Origin: Hyposmocoma kahamanoa
Taxonomy: Eukaryota > Arthropoda > Insecta > Lepidoptera > Cosmopterigidae
Length of the DNA stretch: 64,000 nt
Reading direction: 5' to 3'
NCBI RefSeq assembly: GCF_003589595.1
Contig: NW_020653718.1
Location: 182,399-246,398 of the forward strand
Below are positions 34,200 to 45,029 of this stretch, piece by piece (positions within the stretch are counted from its first letter, which is position 1; the number at the start of each line of letters is the position of its first letter). The translations under genes were made by a program, and so were the position numbers. A model generated the notes under the pieces. The model did not search any database. It worked only from the letters and a program-made list of their open reading frames with translations, and was not told the origin of the DNA.

Positions 34200-34876
34200 T
34201 TTAGCATTACTGCGTTTTAGTTTAGAAGGGTAAGGGTGCTGATATAATTACAAGCACATGGGACTTGTCAACTTATGTTTCAGGGGGTTACCTATTAGTA
34301 GTCCGAAATGACACTATCCAGAAATAACGTTTGCTGGAATTTTCATAACCTCGAAAGTAATATTGAGAAGAAAATGTTTTTTCTTTTAAACCTAACTTAA
34401 CCTTTTTTTGCGTGGGGAAATCCTCCTAGGATATCTCTCCGCCGCGGGGGAAACGGGAGGTTATGCAGGACTTCTACCGGCTAAAACCCCACGGTAGCCT
34501 TCTCGGGTGCTTTAGTGGGAAGGATGCGAGCTACGTCCTCCCCCTCCTCTCCTCACGACGAAGCGGCCCACACCGCCCCGTCGTCCTCCTCGCGGCTTCC
34601 TAACTTACTGGCGAACGAAGCCCCCGCTCCGATCGCCCGCAGCCGCGAAACCTAACTTAATCTAACTTAACATGTCCTGAAAAAACAACGGTTTCCTTAT
34701 AATCCGGTTTTTGGTGTAATGAAACTTCGTACTAACTTTAATTCGGAAAAAAATTCGAGTTTGTGACCGTTTCAGTGGTACTCAGATTTTTGTGATTTAA
34801 AGTTCAGAGTGGCTATTATGGACAGTTAAATCGCTTACCGCCGGGCACATTTTGTTCATCCCCTCACTTGGTATTA
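34200..34876 (+). repeat. Repeat A split by a composite insertion
   Basis: The 5' piece ends at TTATGTTTCAGGG (about 34286). The 3' piece resumes at about 34759 with GTGACCGTTTCAGTGG and ends TCACTTGGTATTATCC. The inserted block is itself interrupted by the R1-clade LINE end at 34401-34647. The remaining inserted sequence (34287-34387 and 34661-34758) has no recognised class. Confidence 0.75.
34401..34647 (-). mobile_element. 5'-truncated R1-clade LINE 3' end with target duplication
   Basis: This GC-rich minus-strand segment matches the 3' UTR at 4150-4430, with TCCTCCTAGGATA, GACTTCTACCGGC, CCCACGGTAGC, ACGTCCTCCCC and TTACTGGCGAACGAAGCCCC. It ends on the minus strand in GCAAAAAAAGG. A perfect 13-bp duplication AAACCTAACTTAA flanks it at 34388-34400 and 34648-34660. 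Poly-A plus duplication shows target-primed reverse transcription. Confidence 0.88.
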
Positions 34877-34993
34877 TCCTTACCTTTCTAAACCGGAACG
34901 CAGTAATGCTCACATTACTGCTTGGCGGCAGAAATAGGTAAGAAGGCAGTACTTCCCGAGACGAACTCTTTCACAAGAAGTTTTTTGTCGCTA
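34877..34993 (-). repeat. Repeat A, 5' part, abutting a plus copy
   Basis: Reverse orientation. Contains AAACCGGAACGCAGTAATGC, TGCTTGGCGGCAGAAATAGG and CAGTACTTCCCGAGACGAAC. It begins exactly where the plus copy at 34200-34876 ends, making an inverted composite. Confidence 0.85.
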
Positions 34994-35586
34994 CACAAAA
35001 ACTATTAGCACAAACATTTCTTGCTTGTACTACCCTGAATCATTATTTCAGACGGTGGTACTAGTGGGAATAAATGTCCAACTAGTACCAACACTAGTAC
35101 TTTTTGGTGATACTAGTCGGAACGAAGGATAATCGCAGTGCTACTAATGTCCGAAAAATGTTGCGAACCTATTTTTTTTTTTTTTTTTGAAAGTTTTCTT
35201 CATAAACAATTATTTTTATATTTTTTTCTTTAACATTTAATTTTGAATATTGTTACGTTGATAATAACTTTAAAATTTTTTAAATTTCTTTTGTATTCTA
35301 ATAAAATGTTAATTTTTTTTTTGAGAATACTATATATTCGTCACGAAATGTAACAATAAAGTACAAATTCTTTTCTTCCGAACCCGCAGTTTATTTTGGC
35401 AAAGGCGCAAGAATGTTTTTTGCCCAGGGGTTAATAGTTGATAATCTAGTTTGTTGTAGTTCCCCTTTTGTTTCGTTGACTTTGTTAATTAATATAGACA
35501 CGATGTTTGAAGATTAATTCGTGCTTGACATGATTGGAATTGCTATTTTAATGTTTAATTTTGAAACGAGTCCATTTTGATGTCGG

Positions 35587-35690
35587 TAAGGTCGTTGGCC
35601 CAGTGGTTTACATTGTGGGCGTTAGTTTAGAACGTTCCGGGTTTGATTTCCCGCAGGAAATTTCCTAAATTGGTTCTGTTCTCTTTTCTT
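35587..35690 (+). repeat. tRNA-like SINE head
   Basis: AAGGTCGTTGGCCCAGTGGT is A-box-like and GGGTTTGATTTCCC is B-box-like at suitable spacing. A TTTCC-rich body follows. It is too degenerate for a tRNA gene. Confidence 0.5.
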
Positions 35691-36283
35691 CTGTTTTCTG
35701 TGTTAGTTCAGTAACCTCTAGGTACTATGGGCATTGCCTTTTATAGTTGATTTGTGTAGTTTTACTGCTACTTCCACACCTAACTTTAAGTGACTAAGAA
35801 CATTCCTTCTAACGCCAATTAAATATAATTTTTATACATTATTTTTTTTACTCTTTATACATTTTGCAGGTCTCTTTCAATAATCCTAGCAAACATGTTT
35901 TTCTTCTGTTATATAAAAAGAACACTTGCCTTAAAAATAAGAGATAATTCATCGTCACTCATCGTCATTTATCATTCCTTATTCATCGCTGTTAAGTTTA
36001 ACATTAGGTGAGTTGGTAGGTCAAATATTTGCCTGTAATTAATTAAAAAGAAGGCGACTGTTTCTGTTCACCATCCATTTGCATTGGTTACATTCTTTAA
36101 TACAATAAACGTTTTGTTCTCTTTTTCTTCATATTACATACATGTACCTAAGGAAGAAAAAAAAATGTCCCTATCAGAACCTCTGTCACTAAAACGCAGA
36201 CAAAGAAAATGACATATACTATGAATCTTGATAATGATTTGTCGTAATTTCTAATTGAAAAAGATTTTGAACTGTTAATATTA

Positions 36284-37560
36284 GGGGTTAAAGTATGAAG
36301 TTGCCGTTTTATTGCAATAGGTTCTTTGAATTTTCATAGAATCTTCATGGTTTGAGGTTTTCGAATGAAACTTTTTTCAAATGGTTTCTGTGATTTTTTT
36401 TTTAAATTTGAAACATTTGAATATCGACTTTCAATTGTTTTTGTTATTCAATTTAGACAAGAAAGGTGGATACTGCGAAAATTCGAGTGATTTTCGAATA
36501 CGAGTTCCGACGCGGAAATAACGCGGCAGAAACAGCCCGCAATATCAATGCTGCGTTTGGAGAGGGGTCTACTAATGAACGCACCGTGCGATTTTGGTTT
36601 AAACGCTTTCGTGATGGAAATTTCGACTTAAAGAACGAGTCACGAGGAAGACCGCCCACACAGGTGAATAACGATGAATTAAGAGAGATAGTGGAAGCCG
36701 ATCCTAGTCAAACTACCCAGGAATTAGCGGCATGGTTTAACGTTACCTTACCCACAATATTGACTCACTTGCGTCAAATCAATAAAATAAAAAAATACGA
36801 AAAATGGGTGCCTCATGATTTGACTGATCTGCAGAAAGAAACGCGTGTTGAAACTTGTGTTGCCTTGTTGAACCGGTACAGAAATGAAGGAATATTGGAT
36901 CGAATTGTAACATGTGATGAAAAGTGGATTCTTTATGATAACCGGAAAAGAAAAATGCAATGGCTGACCCCAGGTCAAATGCCACAACAGTGTCCTAAAG
37001 CAAAACTTACCAATAAAAAGGTAATGGTAACTGTTTGGTGGTCTCAGCATGGTGTTATTCACTATAGTTTTCTCCGATCTGGTCAAGCAATAACGGCAGA
37101 TGTCTATTGTGCCGAACTCCGAACCATGTTGACAAAACTAGCAGTAAAACAGCCCCGACTCATGAATCGATCTTCACTATTATTGCTCCACGACAACGCG
37201 AGACCTCACACAGCACGAGAAACCATTTTGACCCTTCAGGAACTGCAGTTAGAAACCATTCGTCATCCTCCGTATTCACCAGACCTTGCTCCAACGGACT
37301 ACCATTTTTTTCGTGATTTGGACAATTATCTACGTGACAAGAAGTTTTCTTCCCAGGAGGCAGTACAAAATGCTTTCACACAGTTTGTGCAGTCTAGATC
37401 GTCGGAGTTCTATCGCAAAGGCATTAATAACCTTCCCATTAGATGGCAGCAATGTATAGATAATAATGGCAACTATTTTGATTAAATAAATTTGTTAAAA
37501 ATTTAAAAAATAAACAATTTAGATTTTCAGTACAAATCGGCAATTTCATACTTTAACCCC
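36284..37560 (+). mobile_element. Mariner element, cecropia-like, 1277 bp
   Basis: Bounded by TA at 36282-36283 and 37561-37562. The terminal inverted repeats are about 27 bp, starting GGGGTTAAAGTATGAA, with two mismatches between ends. The size suits a full-length mariner. It carries one open transposase frame. By recollection the protein is closest to the subfamily of the ancient primate Hsmar1 (SETMAR) transposase. Confidence 0.95.
36466..37485 (+). CDS. Mariner transposase, DD34D, start codon lost
   Basis: Uninterrupted frame of 339 codons. The paired helix-turn-helix DNA-binding region covers about residues 1-110, with AAETARNINAAFG, NERTVRFWFKRF and RGRP. The linker WVPHDL is at 114-119. 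The catalytic residues are D151 (VTCDEKWILYDN), D243 (LLHDNARPHTA) and D278 (YSPDLAPTDYHFF). There are 34 residues between the last two, the DD34D spacing of mariner. It ends with the usual ...NGNYFD. The first codon is GTG at 36466 and the in-frame triplet TAG lies 12 bases upstream. The ancestral ATG has therefore probably mutated and no nearby ATG replaces it. Domestication is not suggested, since the element keeps its ends. Confidence 0.93.
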   Translation: MDTAKIRVIFEYEFRRGNNAAETARNINAAFGEGSTNERTVRFWFKRFRDGNFDLKNESRGRPPTQVNNDELREIVEADPSQTTQELAAWFNVTLPTILTHLRQINKIKKYEKWVPHDLTDLQKETRVETCVALLNRYRNEGILDRIVTCDEKWILYDNRKRKMQWLTPGQMPQQCPKAKLTNKKVMVTVWWSQHGVIHYSFLRSGQAITADVYCAELRTMLTKLAVKQPRLMNRSSLLLLHDNARPHTARETILTLQELQLETIRHPPYSPDLAPTDYHFFRDLDNYLRDKKFSSQEAVQNAFTQFVQSRSSEFYRKGINNLPIRWQQCIDNNGNYFD

Positions 37561-37562
37561 TA

Positions 37563-38961
37563 TTATAATTTAAACTTTACCAAGTCGCTACATCGATGTT
37601 CGATACCTTTATTGCAAGTTATGACGTTTCGATTTTATATTGAAATTTTATTCAACTTGCTGCCATCTTGCGGCCAGTAGCTGGATTACGACGAACGACT
37701 AAAATCTGGAATCTGAACGAATGGAAAGTAGTATCTTCTTGACAATTTATGAACTTTATTTCGAACAATTAAGTTTAAAATTAACAAGACACTCACGAAG
37801 TATTATTTTCGCTAAGCTTTTTTGCGCTCGACCACATTGCACTGGGATAATATTTATTTTCATTTCTTTCATTTCTTACAGTAAAAAAAAACAATTCGGG
37901 AAACAGAAAATTGAATAACACTTACGCGTGGTGTGAAATACTAATTTAAATATAGTAATATTTTTGATGCGGCAATCATTTTTGTACGCTACAACAACAC
38001 AATAAGTAATCTTTCTACAATTTTAGAAAATTTGCGCGAAAAAATTGACACGACCATTATAAAAGAAAAAATGGCCGACTAAGCTCACGTAGGCGGAACT
38101 GCGCCTGCAGTTCGACTCATCCGTAGAACAAAGACCTATGTGCAAGACTACTTGTTCTCAGGACATTCATTTCGGTAGTTCTTCTTCGCTGTGGATGTCA
38201 GATCGACCGTTGTTCGATTTTATATTTCCGAACCGAAATAAGATACATAAATTCTCAAACCTTTACTTCACTAGGCCTTAGTTTCAACAAGGAAATTATT
38301 CTCGCAATTATTCGCTTTTCGCTAAATAATCACATCGAACTCTGTTCTTCGGATGAGTTGAGTTGGCACGCGCATTAACTACGCTAACTTACCACTTCTA
38401 ATGTATTTGTTGTTCTGTTCGTATTCCCACACCTTTGATTCCTTTTGAGAAAGAACATTATCGATCGATAATTCTCGACGATCTAAACAAGCGTCACTTA
38501 CGTTTATCAATCTTTTCAAACAAGACTTCTTGTTCTTCTAACTACGCACTCCAAGTATTTTTAGGAGCATTTTGGATTTATTCTTCGTCATCGTGCACTT
38601 CCAGTGTTGCCTGCCACATTATATATATATGTATTAAGTTTTAATTTTCGTTTGTACTTTCATTCGTCCGTTGCGTGTTTTCTTTAATTCTTTATATTTT
38701 AATTGTTTTAATTGTATTGTTATGGAAGTATCTGTAAACGAAATAACATCATTGCTTGTCGGTGAACGTTGTTCGTTTTATGTCCTTTCGTTTTGCTCGA
38801 CTGATGCCAAGTGTCGTTGTGTAATGTTAGCCGTCTCGTAAGATTTTCTTTCAAGACATTTTGTTAGTGTGTTTGTTTGAGATATTTAGAGTAAAGCAAA
38901 CGAATGAATGAATGCTTTAATAGGAAACCTTTACTTTTTGTTGATGTAAAATATGCAGATT
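37563..38961. other. Unassigned stretch
   Basis: No conserved protein was recognised. A 40-codon plus frame starts ATG at about 38722 (MEVSVNEITSLLVGERCSFY) without recognisable similarity. Local GC rises around 38090-38200. No splice-supported exon was identified. Confidence 0.4.
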
Positions 38962-39041
38962 TAGTAGCAGTAGGCCACTTGTGATAGAGTTTGTCACGGA
39001 AAGTACTGCCACCTTACTATATCTGATACTAAGCAGTATTA
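38962..39041 (+). repeat. Repeat A, 5' fragment
   Basis: Contains TAGTAGCAGTAGGCCACTTG and AAGTACTGCCACCTTAC and stops at AAGCAGTATT. Confidence 0.75.
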
Positions 39042-40105
39042 TTTCCTGTAAAGGGTCTGAAATATTGGTTCATTTTAAACAACAAATATATGCGATTAAG
39101 ATTCGAAGAAAATTGTTTCATTTTCAGTGTTTTTAAGGTATAAAAGTAAAAATAACATTATAATTTGGATATATTATATGTTCAATTCATCATATGATTC
39201 CTTTATCGTGCAATCGGTTTCTCAAGCCTCAGCAAATACGACTCTATATCCTTCTTCCGAAGAGTGATCTATAATATACTAGAATCAAGAATAGAATCAA
39301 ACTGTGAAGTCCCATATATTGTCCCCTTTATCGCGAACGGACGTAACTCACAACTTAGACGCAAAAAAGTTATTTACATTCAATAAATTCTTGTTCAATG
39401 TTGTAACGTAAGATATTCGTACGCATAAGTGACGATATTTTTTGGAATTTAAGCCGTATAGTTCTGTATTAGCTAACAGCAATTTAAATAAATCTTTAGA
39501 TCTATTAGTATCAGATCCATTATCAAATAACATCTCGATACCGTTCAAGTTTCGAATTCTCAATCTACTTCGCTCCGTTTTTTGTAAAAATCACAATAGA
39601 TGCTCTGTGCTTTTTCTCTTCGAAGCCCCAGCGCCTACTCAAGAGTACTGCAGGGGATTTCTAGGTGACGAAAAGTAAATATATCTTAATGTTAAAACAT
39701 TATCGTTGAAATTTCAATCATAATGGTCTTAGCTACGAAACAAAGCTGCGGTAAGCTTAGGGATACCGAGCCAGGGCGGCAGCTGCTTCGGAATGCTGCG
39801 GCAGGCTTTTACGTTCAACATTACGTCTGATCTGTGCCCCCACAGTTTACTGTGACAGTTGTCGCAAGCGTAAATTACTTCACAGTTTTGTATGACAAGT
39901 TATACAGTATAGAAACATTTTACGTAATCGCTAGCGATAAGTGTCCCTGTCATCTCGTGGTAGAGGCACTGAATAGAAGCTAAGCGTGGGTACGATGTCG
40001 CGACGATATGCTTCGGCATGCCCACGGATGCTACTTGCATGTAGGGATGCCGAAGGATTCCCGAAGCTTGCTATAACTGTAGTGTTCCGCCAATGGGCGC
40101 CGGGC

Positions 40106-40368
40106 CTCATGCACTCAGAACTCCTTGTGAAATACTTCGTCCAGGGAAGTACTGCCACCTTACATGTTTCTGCCGCCAAACAGTGATGTCACCATTACTG
40201 TGTTCCGGTTTTCAAGGGTAAGGGTGCTGGCAAAATTACAGGCACATGAGACTTGTCAACATATGTCTCAGAGTGGCGGGCGCAGTGGCAGTGCCCCTCA
40301 GATCTTTGCGATTTAAAGCTCTGAGTGGCACTGCAAGTGTTATAGCTTACCATCAGGCGCACTATGTA
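40106..40368 (+). repeat. Repeat A, missing the 3' tail
   Basis: Starts GCACTCAGAACTCCTTGTGA, keeps TTCTGCCGCCAAACAGTGAT, TTACAGGCACATGAGACTTG and GGCGGGCGCAGTGGCAGTGC, and breaks at CATCAGGCGCACTATG. The poly-A end is absent. Confidence 0.88.
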
Positions 40369-41022
40369 AATGCCTGTAAATGCCTACCTGTCGACGACAG
40401 TGCATCCGCTCAGTCAAGTCTATTATTTACATTACAATCCTTGTACAACCCCAGCATTCGGCTCTGCATGACAGCACACGGCGGACAACGTTATTTTCAC
40501 CTCTCTGAGCGCGTGCTTAGATTCCTTTTTTCTTGTAACGAGCGCCTGGTGTCATTAGTCAGATTTAGTAGGCTATTATAGCGCAGGTATTTTCGATTTC
40601 ATACGTGAGTGATGTATCTCTGTTACGTAGTAGCTATTAAGTCATCTAAAAGGAGTCCTTGTTTTTTTTACATTTGGTCGGTTCGATTCCCAGATGAGGC
40701 AAGCAACTTTTTGCCTTTAAATGCAGTATTACTGACTTTTATTAAGAAAATAGTACCTTCGTGAAGTAAAATATCTACAGCAATTGAAAGTGCTTTGCTT
40801 CCGTATCCTATAGCTGTGGGATATCCGGTATATAAACACTAATGTATGAATGTTGCGTCACTATTCCATTATTACCTATTCATCCAATTGTGTTGTTGTG
40901 GGCACAACTGTCGCTTAAGTTTTAGGAGTATTACATCTCACAACTGGGTACTGGTCTCTATTAAGAAGGGCGTTAAGGTCATAGTCTACCACGCTGGTTT
41001 ATTGGCACTGTAACTTAAACCG

Positions 41023-41242
41023 GTTAGTAGCAGTAGAGCTTCTTGTGAAAGAGTTCGTCCTAGGAAGTACTGCCCCCTTAGCTATTTTTGCCGCCAAGCA
41101 GTAATATGAGTATTACTGCGTTTCGGTTTTGAAGAGTAAGGCTGTTGGTGAAATTACAGACACATGGGGCTTGTCAACTTAAATCTTTCCGATTTAAAGT
41201 TATGAGTTGTTCGTCTCTTTACTTGATATTATTAAAAAAACC
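41023..41242 (+). repeat. Repeat A with internal deletion
   Basis: Both ends are present (GTTAGTAGCAGTAGAGCTTC and CTTTACTTGATATTATTAAA). About 70 bp are missing in the CAGGGTGACGGGCGCAGTGG and GACAGGCGTGTAGC portions. Confidence 0.85.
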
Positions 41243-42100
41243 GGCCTTAGCCAGTACATAAATAAAGCGAGGCCGTCAGCGCAATAGTGGTGTAACCTAC
41301 ATAATTTTTTTTTATACAATATTACTTTAAATGATATTGAAGCAGATAATTATTTTATATTTTGATGCTATTTTCATATACAAAAAGTAAATTATTAATT
41401 AAATATTTACAACACTACTGTGCTGCTAGATAAATAGTTTGAACGAAAATAAGTTTACAGCTGATTATACTTAACCGACATCAAACAAATGTTTAATTGA
41501 CAATTTTTCGTTCCCCATTTAATGATTAAATAAGAACAAAAAGTTTTTCGTTTCTAATGGTTTTAATAAAAAGTTTTTTAGAAAATTTTTCGTACCAATA
41601 CAAATATTTTTGATCAATTTTTCCTTCGTTTTTTAGGGGAAGTGGAAAAACAATATTGAGCTCTATTAATAATTCTTACAGGCTTCTATTGTACTTTGTC
41701 GTTGTATTTTCTTGTGTACAAAGAAGAGTATTTGTATTGTATTGTTGCCGTTTAACTCTCACCGCTTCTAATATACCTAATCGCGCACAATGCAAAAAGA
41801 ACAAAGACTTTTTAGAATAAAATGAATGCTTAAAACGGTCCTAAAGTTTAAAAATATAAAGATCATACGTACCTATAAGGAAGAGGAAATCAGGCAGAAG
41901 AGATATGCAGAGGGCCGCCTTGACGCCGTTCGATGCGCCCATCATGACGGCAGTTTACTGAAATACAAAAAAAAATATGTTGATTATATAGATGATGATG
42001 ATGGTGATGATGATAGATATATAGATAGATATGCATTTTATTGGTCACACACAAGAATTAAAACGGTACATAAACATATCGAGTTCTTAGATTTTCGTGA

Positions 42101-42890
42101 TTGTGACACATAGGAAATGAATCTGTTTTTCCGGATTTAAATCGCGAATATTTCTTTTTTCAAACAAACCGACGTTTCGAGCCCTTTACAGGTCACATAG
42201 CCATAGTTAACTGAGGTGGTGATGACTTGACACCGCGAAGCACACCCTAGAGGTATGCAGCCGGTGGGATGGGCAGCGCCGCACTCTGACGGGGACTGTA
42301 CGGCAGGACCTCTCGCTGCCGAGCGTGGTTGCCGCCGTGCTCGGTAGCGAGGAGTCCTGGGAGGCGGTGGCCTCCTTTTGCGCAGAGGTTATGTCGCAAA
42401 AGGAGGCCGCGGAGCGGGTGCGCGAGGACGCGGCGGACGCGCACCCGCTTCGGCGCAGACGTACGGGGAGAAGGCGAGGGCAGTTCGCTGCTCGCCTGAT
42501 CCACTAGTGAGACCAGCGGGCTCTGGACAGGGACTCCGGAGCCTGCATTGCACGGCCTCACTCGTCTGGGGGGCGGGTCGGAGGACAACCGGCTCGCCCC
42601 TCCGATGGCGCGGGAGCCCTGGCGCAAGCTAGGGCGGCCGGGCGGCGTCGTGGTGAATGTTCACTGATCCCACGGCGCTGACTCAACCGGCGAGAGGGAA
42701 ACCCGGGGGTTTTTGGTGGGGTAGGCCCTCCAGTCTGGAGGGAGAGTCCCCACATAACCCCTGAGTCTCCCTGGGCTCAGGGGTATTCATAAACATTTCC
42801 CCCGTCAAAAAAAGAAAAGAAAAAAAAGAGGTGGTGATGACTTATCAACCAGTTATGTCTAATATTAATGCAAATCACCCTATTTTTACA
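42101..42890 (+). repeat. Repeat B, copy 3, interrupted by an R1-clade LINE
   Basis: The 5' part (42101-42228) has CTGTTTTTCCGGATTTAAAT, CAAACCGACGTTTCGAGCCC and CATAGTTAACTGAGG. It resumes after the LINE at about 42844 with ATCAACCAGTTATGTC. The duplicated 16 bp belong to this repeat. The far end is not well defined. Confidence 0.6.
42229..42827 (+). mobile_element. 5'-truncated R1-clade LINE insertion, 599 bp
   Basis: Flanked by a perfect 16-bp target duplication GAGGTGGTGATGACTT at 42213-42228 and 42828-42843. The coding end reads LPSVVAAVLGSEESWEAVAS, FCAEVMSQKEAAERVRED, RRRRTGRRRGQFAARLIH and a stop near 42507, the C-terminus of an R1-like ORF2 without RT or endonuclease. About 300 bp of GC-rich 3' UTR follow, ending in an A-rich tail with G interruptions (42807-42827). 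R1-clade membership is inferred from the ORF2 end, which parallels the 3.9-kb copy. The minus-strand proline-rich frames are shadows. Confidence 0.88.
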
Positions 42891-43506
42891 CTTTATTTAC
42901 TAAAGTTATTAATTAAATATCTTATTTTTAATTTTACAAAGAACATTCCAATTTATGCTACATTATGTTTTAGAAATTGTTTTGTTTTAACGATATCAAT
43001 TTAAATTAAGTTAAATTTATTATTACTACATAAACAACATCAAACTAATGTGGGCGAACTAATAGCAATCAGCAGGGCTAAAAAGGCTGCATTGGCAGAG
43101 TCATAATAGAGACCTCTACTACTATAGAACACTGTCAAATAGATGAATTGTTAATGAATCATATATTCTGCCAATGCGGTCTTTTCAGCCCATTCTGTTC
43201 TTCTAACAGTTAATTATCTTGCCTAACATATTAGTCTAATTATAAAAAAGCCTTGCCAGTATTTTAATCGCCCTACCGTGTGGATCCAATCTCATCATTT
43301 AGTATGGCCTTAGCACTGGTACTTTACTTTTTGATGAATGTTATTACAACCCATTGTAGTTGTACAATTTGATTGCAATCAAATAAGCTCAGTATTCTCA
43401 CGTGAATACAGTACGTTTTAATATACAGGACTAATAGTGTAACTTAAAATTATAATTATTAACATTATTACAGAGTATGAAATTGGGAATTTGATGACAG
43501 TGGTTT

Positions 43507-43575
43507 GGACATCACTACAAATTTGATGACAGTGTTTTTTTAAAAACCACTGTCATGAAATTTGTAGTGATGTCC
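43507..43575. repeat. Short imperfect hairpin
   Basis: GGACATCACTACAAATTT and ATGACAGTG on the left pair with CACTGTCAT and AAATTTGTAGTGATGTCC on the right around a T/A-rich loop. A further direct copy of AATTTGATGACAGTG lies just upstream at 43490. It may be a minimal MITE or a deletion derivative. Confidence 0.75.
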
Positions 43576-43803
43576 ATTTGTACTAAACGACTTGTGTAAT
43601 ATAGTTCCATTAATATTTTAGTTACGAGGATGGTGCTTATAGTAAGTCAAAGGTGATTATTGTAATATTTGAGATTAATCGATATACCACTAGAATATTA
43701 AAACTCTCATCAACTACACGTTAGCTTCTGTTATAAATGACTAATTAATGCGGATGAGTTATTTCTTGTTAGAAGGTATTATTAATATTATTATTTTATT
43801 TTT

Positions 43804-44246
43804 ACCCGGCTTCAAAAAAGGAGGAGGTTCTCAATTCATCTGTATGTTTTTTTTTGTATGTATGTTACGCGATAACTCCAGTATTTGTGAACCAATTTTC
43901 ATGATTCTTTTTTTGTTGGAAAGAGGATACTTCCGTAGTGGTCCCATTTCATTTTGAAGAAAGTCATCCACCTTGAAGGGTGGCTGTTCACGCATGAAGA
44001 TTCATTTTAATAAATAGCGCCTAACTTTAATTTAGGAGCAATTACTTTAATGGTTGATTTTGCTATTTCACCAATTCAAGGCGTTTTTCTCTCAATATAC
44101 TTTGAGTAGTGAGAACCGATTTTCATTATCTCCAGTGTCAAGTCCTGTATAGTGGCGAACTATACTGGGAGATTTCAATAAAACTTAGCAAATAGACGTA
44201 ATTCCACGTACTTTTGAGGTCGGTTTTTTTAGTACTCTGTACTGAT
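43804..44246 (+). mobile_element. AACCGAC repeat, copy 2
   Basis: Starts ACCCGGCTTCAAAAAAGGAG, contains GAAGGGTGGCTGTTCACGCA and TCTCAATATACTTTGAGTAG, and ends GAGGTCGGTTTTTTTAGTAC. This is the longest copy, with the TTTCAATAAAACTTAGCAAA segment missing from copy 1. It lies directly beside a full-length repeat A. Confidence 0.78.
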
Positions 44247-44256
44247 CATTATTTTC

Positions 44257-44550
44257 TAATATCAAGTGACGGGACGAACAAATCCTGCGCTTAATGATAA
44301 GCTACACGCCTGTCTTATTAGTTCTGCAACTACTCAGAGCTTTAATTTGCAAGGATCTGAGGGGCACTGCCACTTCGTCCGTCACCCTGGGACATAAGTC
44401 GACAAGTCTCATATGCCTGTAATTTCACCAGCACCCTTACCCTTCAAAACTGGAACTCAGTAATGCTGATATTTCTGGCGACAGAAATAGATAAGGTGGC
44501 AGTACTTTCCTGGAGGAAGTCTTTCACAAGGAGCTCTACTGCTACTAAAA
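44257..44550 (-). repeat. Repeat A, full length
   Basis: Reverse orientation, with both ends: TATCAAGTGACGGGACGAAC at the 3' end and AGGAGCTCTACTGCTACTA at the 5' end. Useful as the reference copy, about 290 bp. Confidence 0.92.
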
Positions 44551-45029
44551 GTAAGTATGTAAGTAGGTAATACTGTATGTACCAAACCAGACTACAAATT
44601 ATCTGCTCTCAAGGTTTCATCGAATTCGATTTAGCCGTTTCGGCGTGTAAGCGTTCAGTAAGAAACAAAGAAATATCATTACTCAAAGTGTCTGATTTAT
44701 TAGTGAAACGAATGTGTCTGTTATTAGAAATCGTTTTTAAACTTTACTATTGAATTATAATAAAATCCTCCTCGAACTAAAGCTTTCAGCCCCGCTGCAT
44801 TTCCGCGCCCCGGAAAAAAATCGAGATTAAGTGCGATCTCAATATTCCCGAGAAAAACGAGAGTTTCGAGACAATTCTAAAAGTAGGTTTTCAAATTTAT
44901 AAGCTGAGCATTTAGATTTAGCAAAATCAATAAGCTTCTGTGGCAATAGGCCGGATATGTCTGCGGTTGATGGTTGATGGAGCAGACTTGTTCTAGAGTG
45001 ACAACCAGACACGTTTAGATAAACATAGT

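Larger units (their letters stand above)
31011..36283. other. Region upstream of the first visible dpr exon
   Basis: No signal-peptide exon was recognised on the minus strand here or further right to 64000. Apart from the elements listed, 31513-34199 and 34994-35586 hold only AT-rich sequence and short homopolymer runs, such as the poly-T at 35170-35189. Confidence 0.6.

Noticed and set aside
36466..37485. Domesticated transposase gene
   Set aside because: The frame keeps its inverted ends and TA flanks and lacks a start codon, which fits a recent dead mariner better than a host gene.
39442..39678. 78-codon plus frame and its minus shadow
   Set aside because: No motif or splice support.
12595..42210. 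Hammerhead-ribozyme-like motif on the minus strand of repeat B (CTGTAAAG, stem-like bases, GAAACG)
   Set aside because: The catalytic CUGANGA core is not matched in any of the three copies, so self-cleavage is not supported.
42247..42627. 126-codon minus frame, Pro/Arg-rich
   Set aside because: Shadow of the GC-rich LINE 3' end read on the plus strand, which lies between perfect target duplications.
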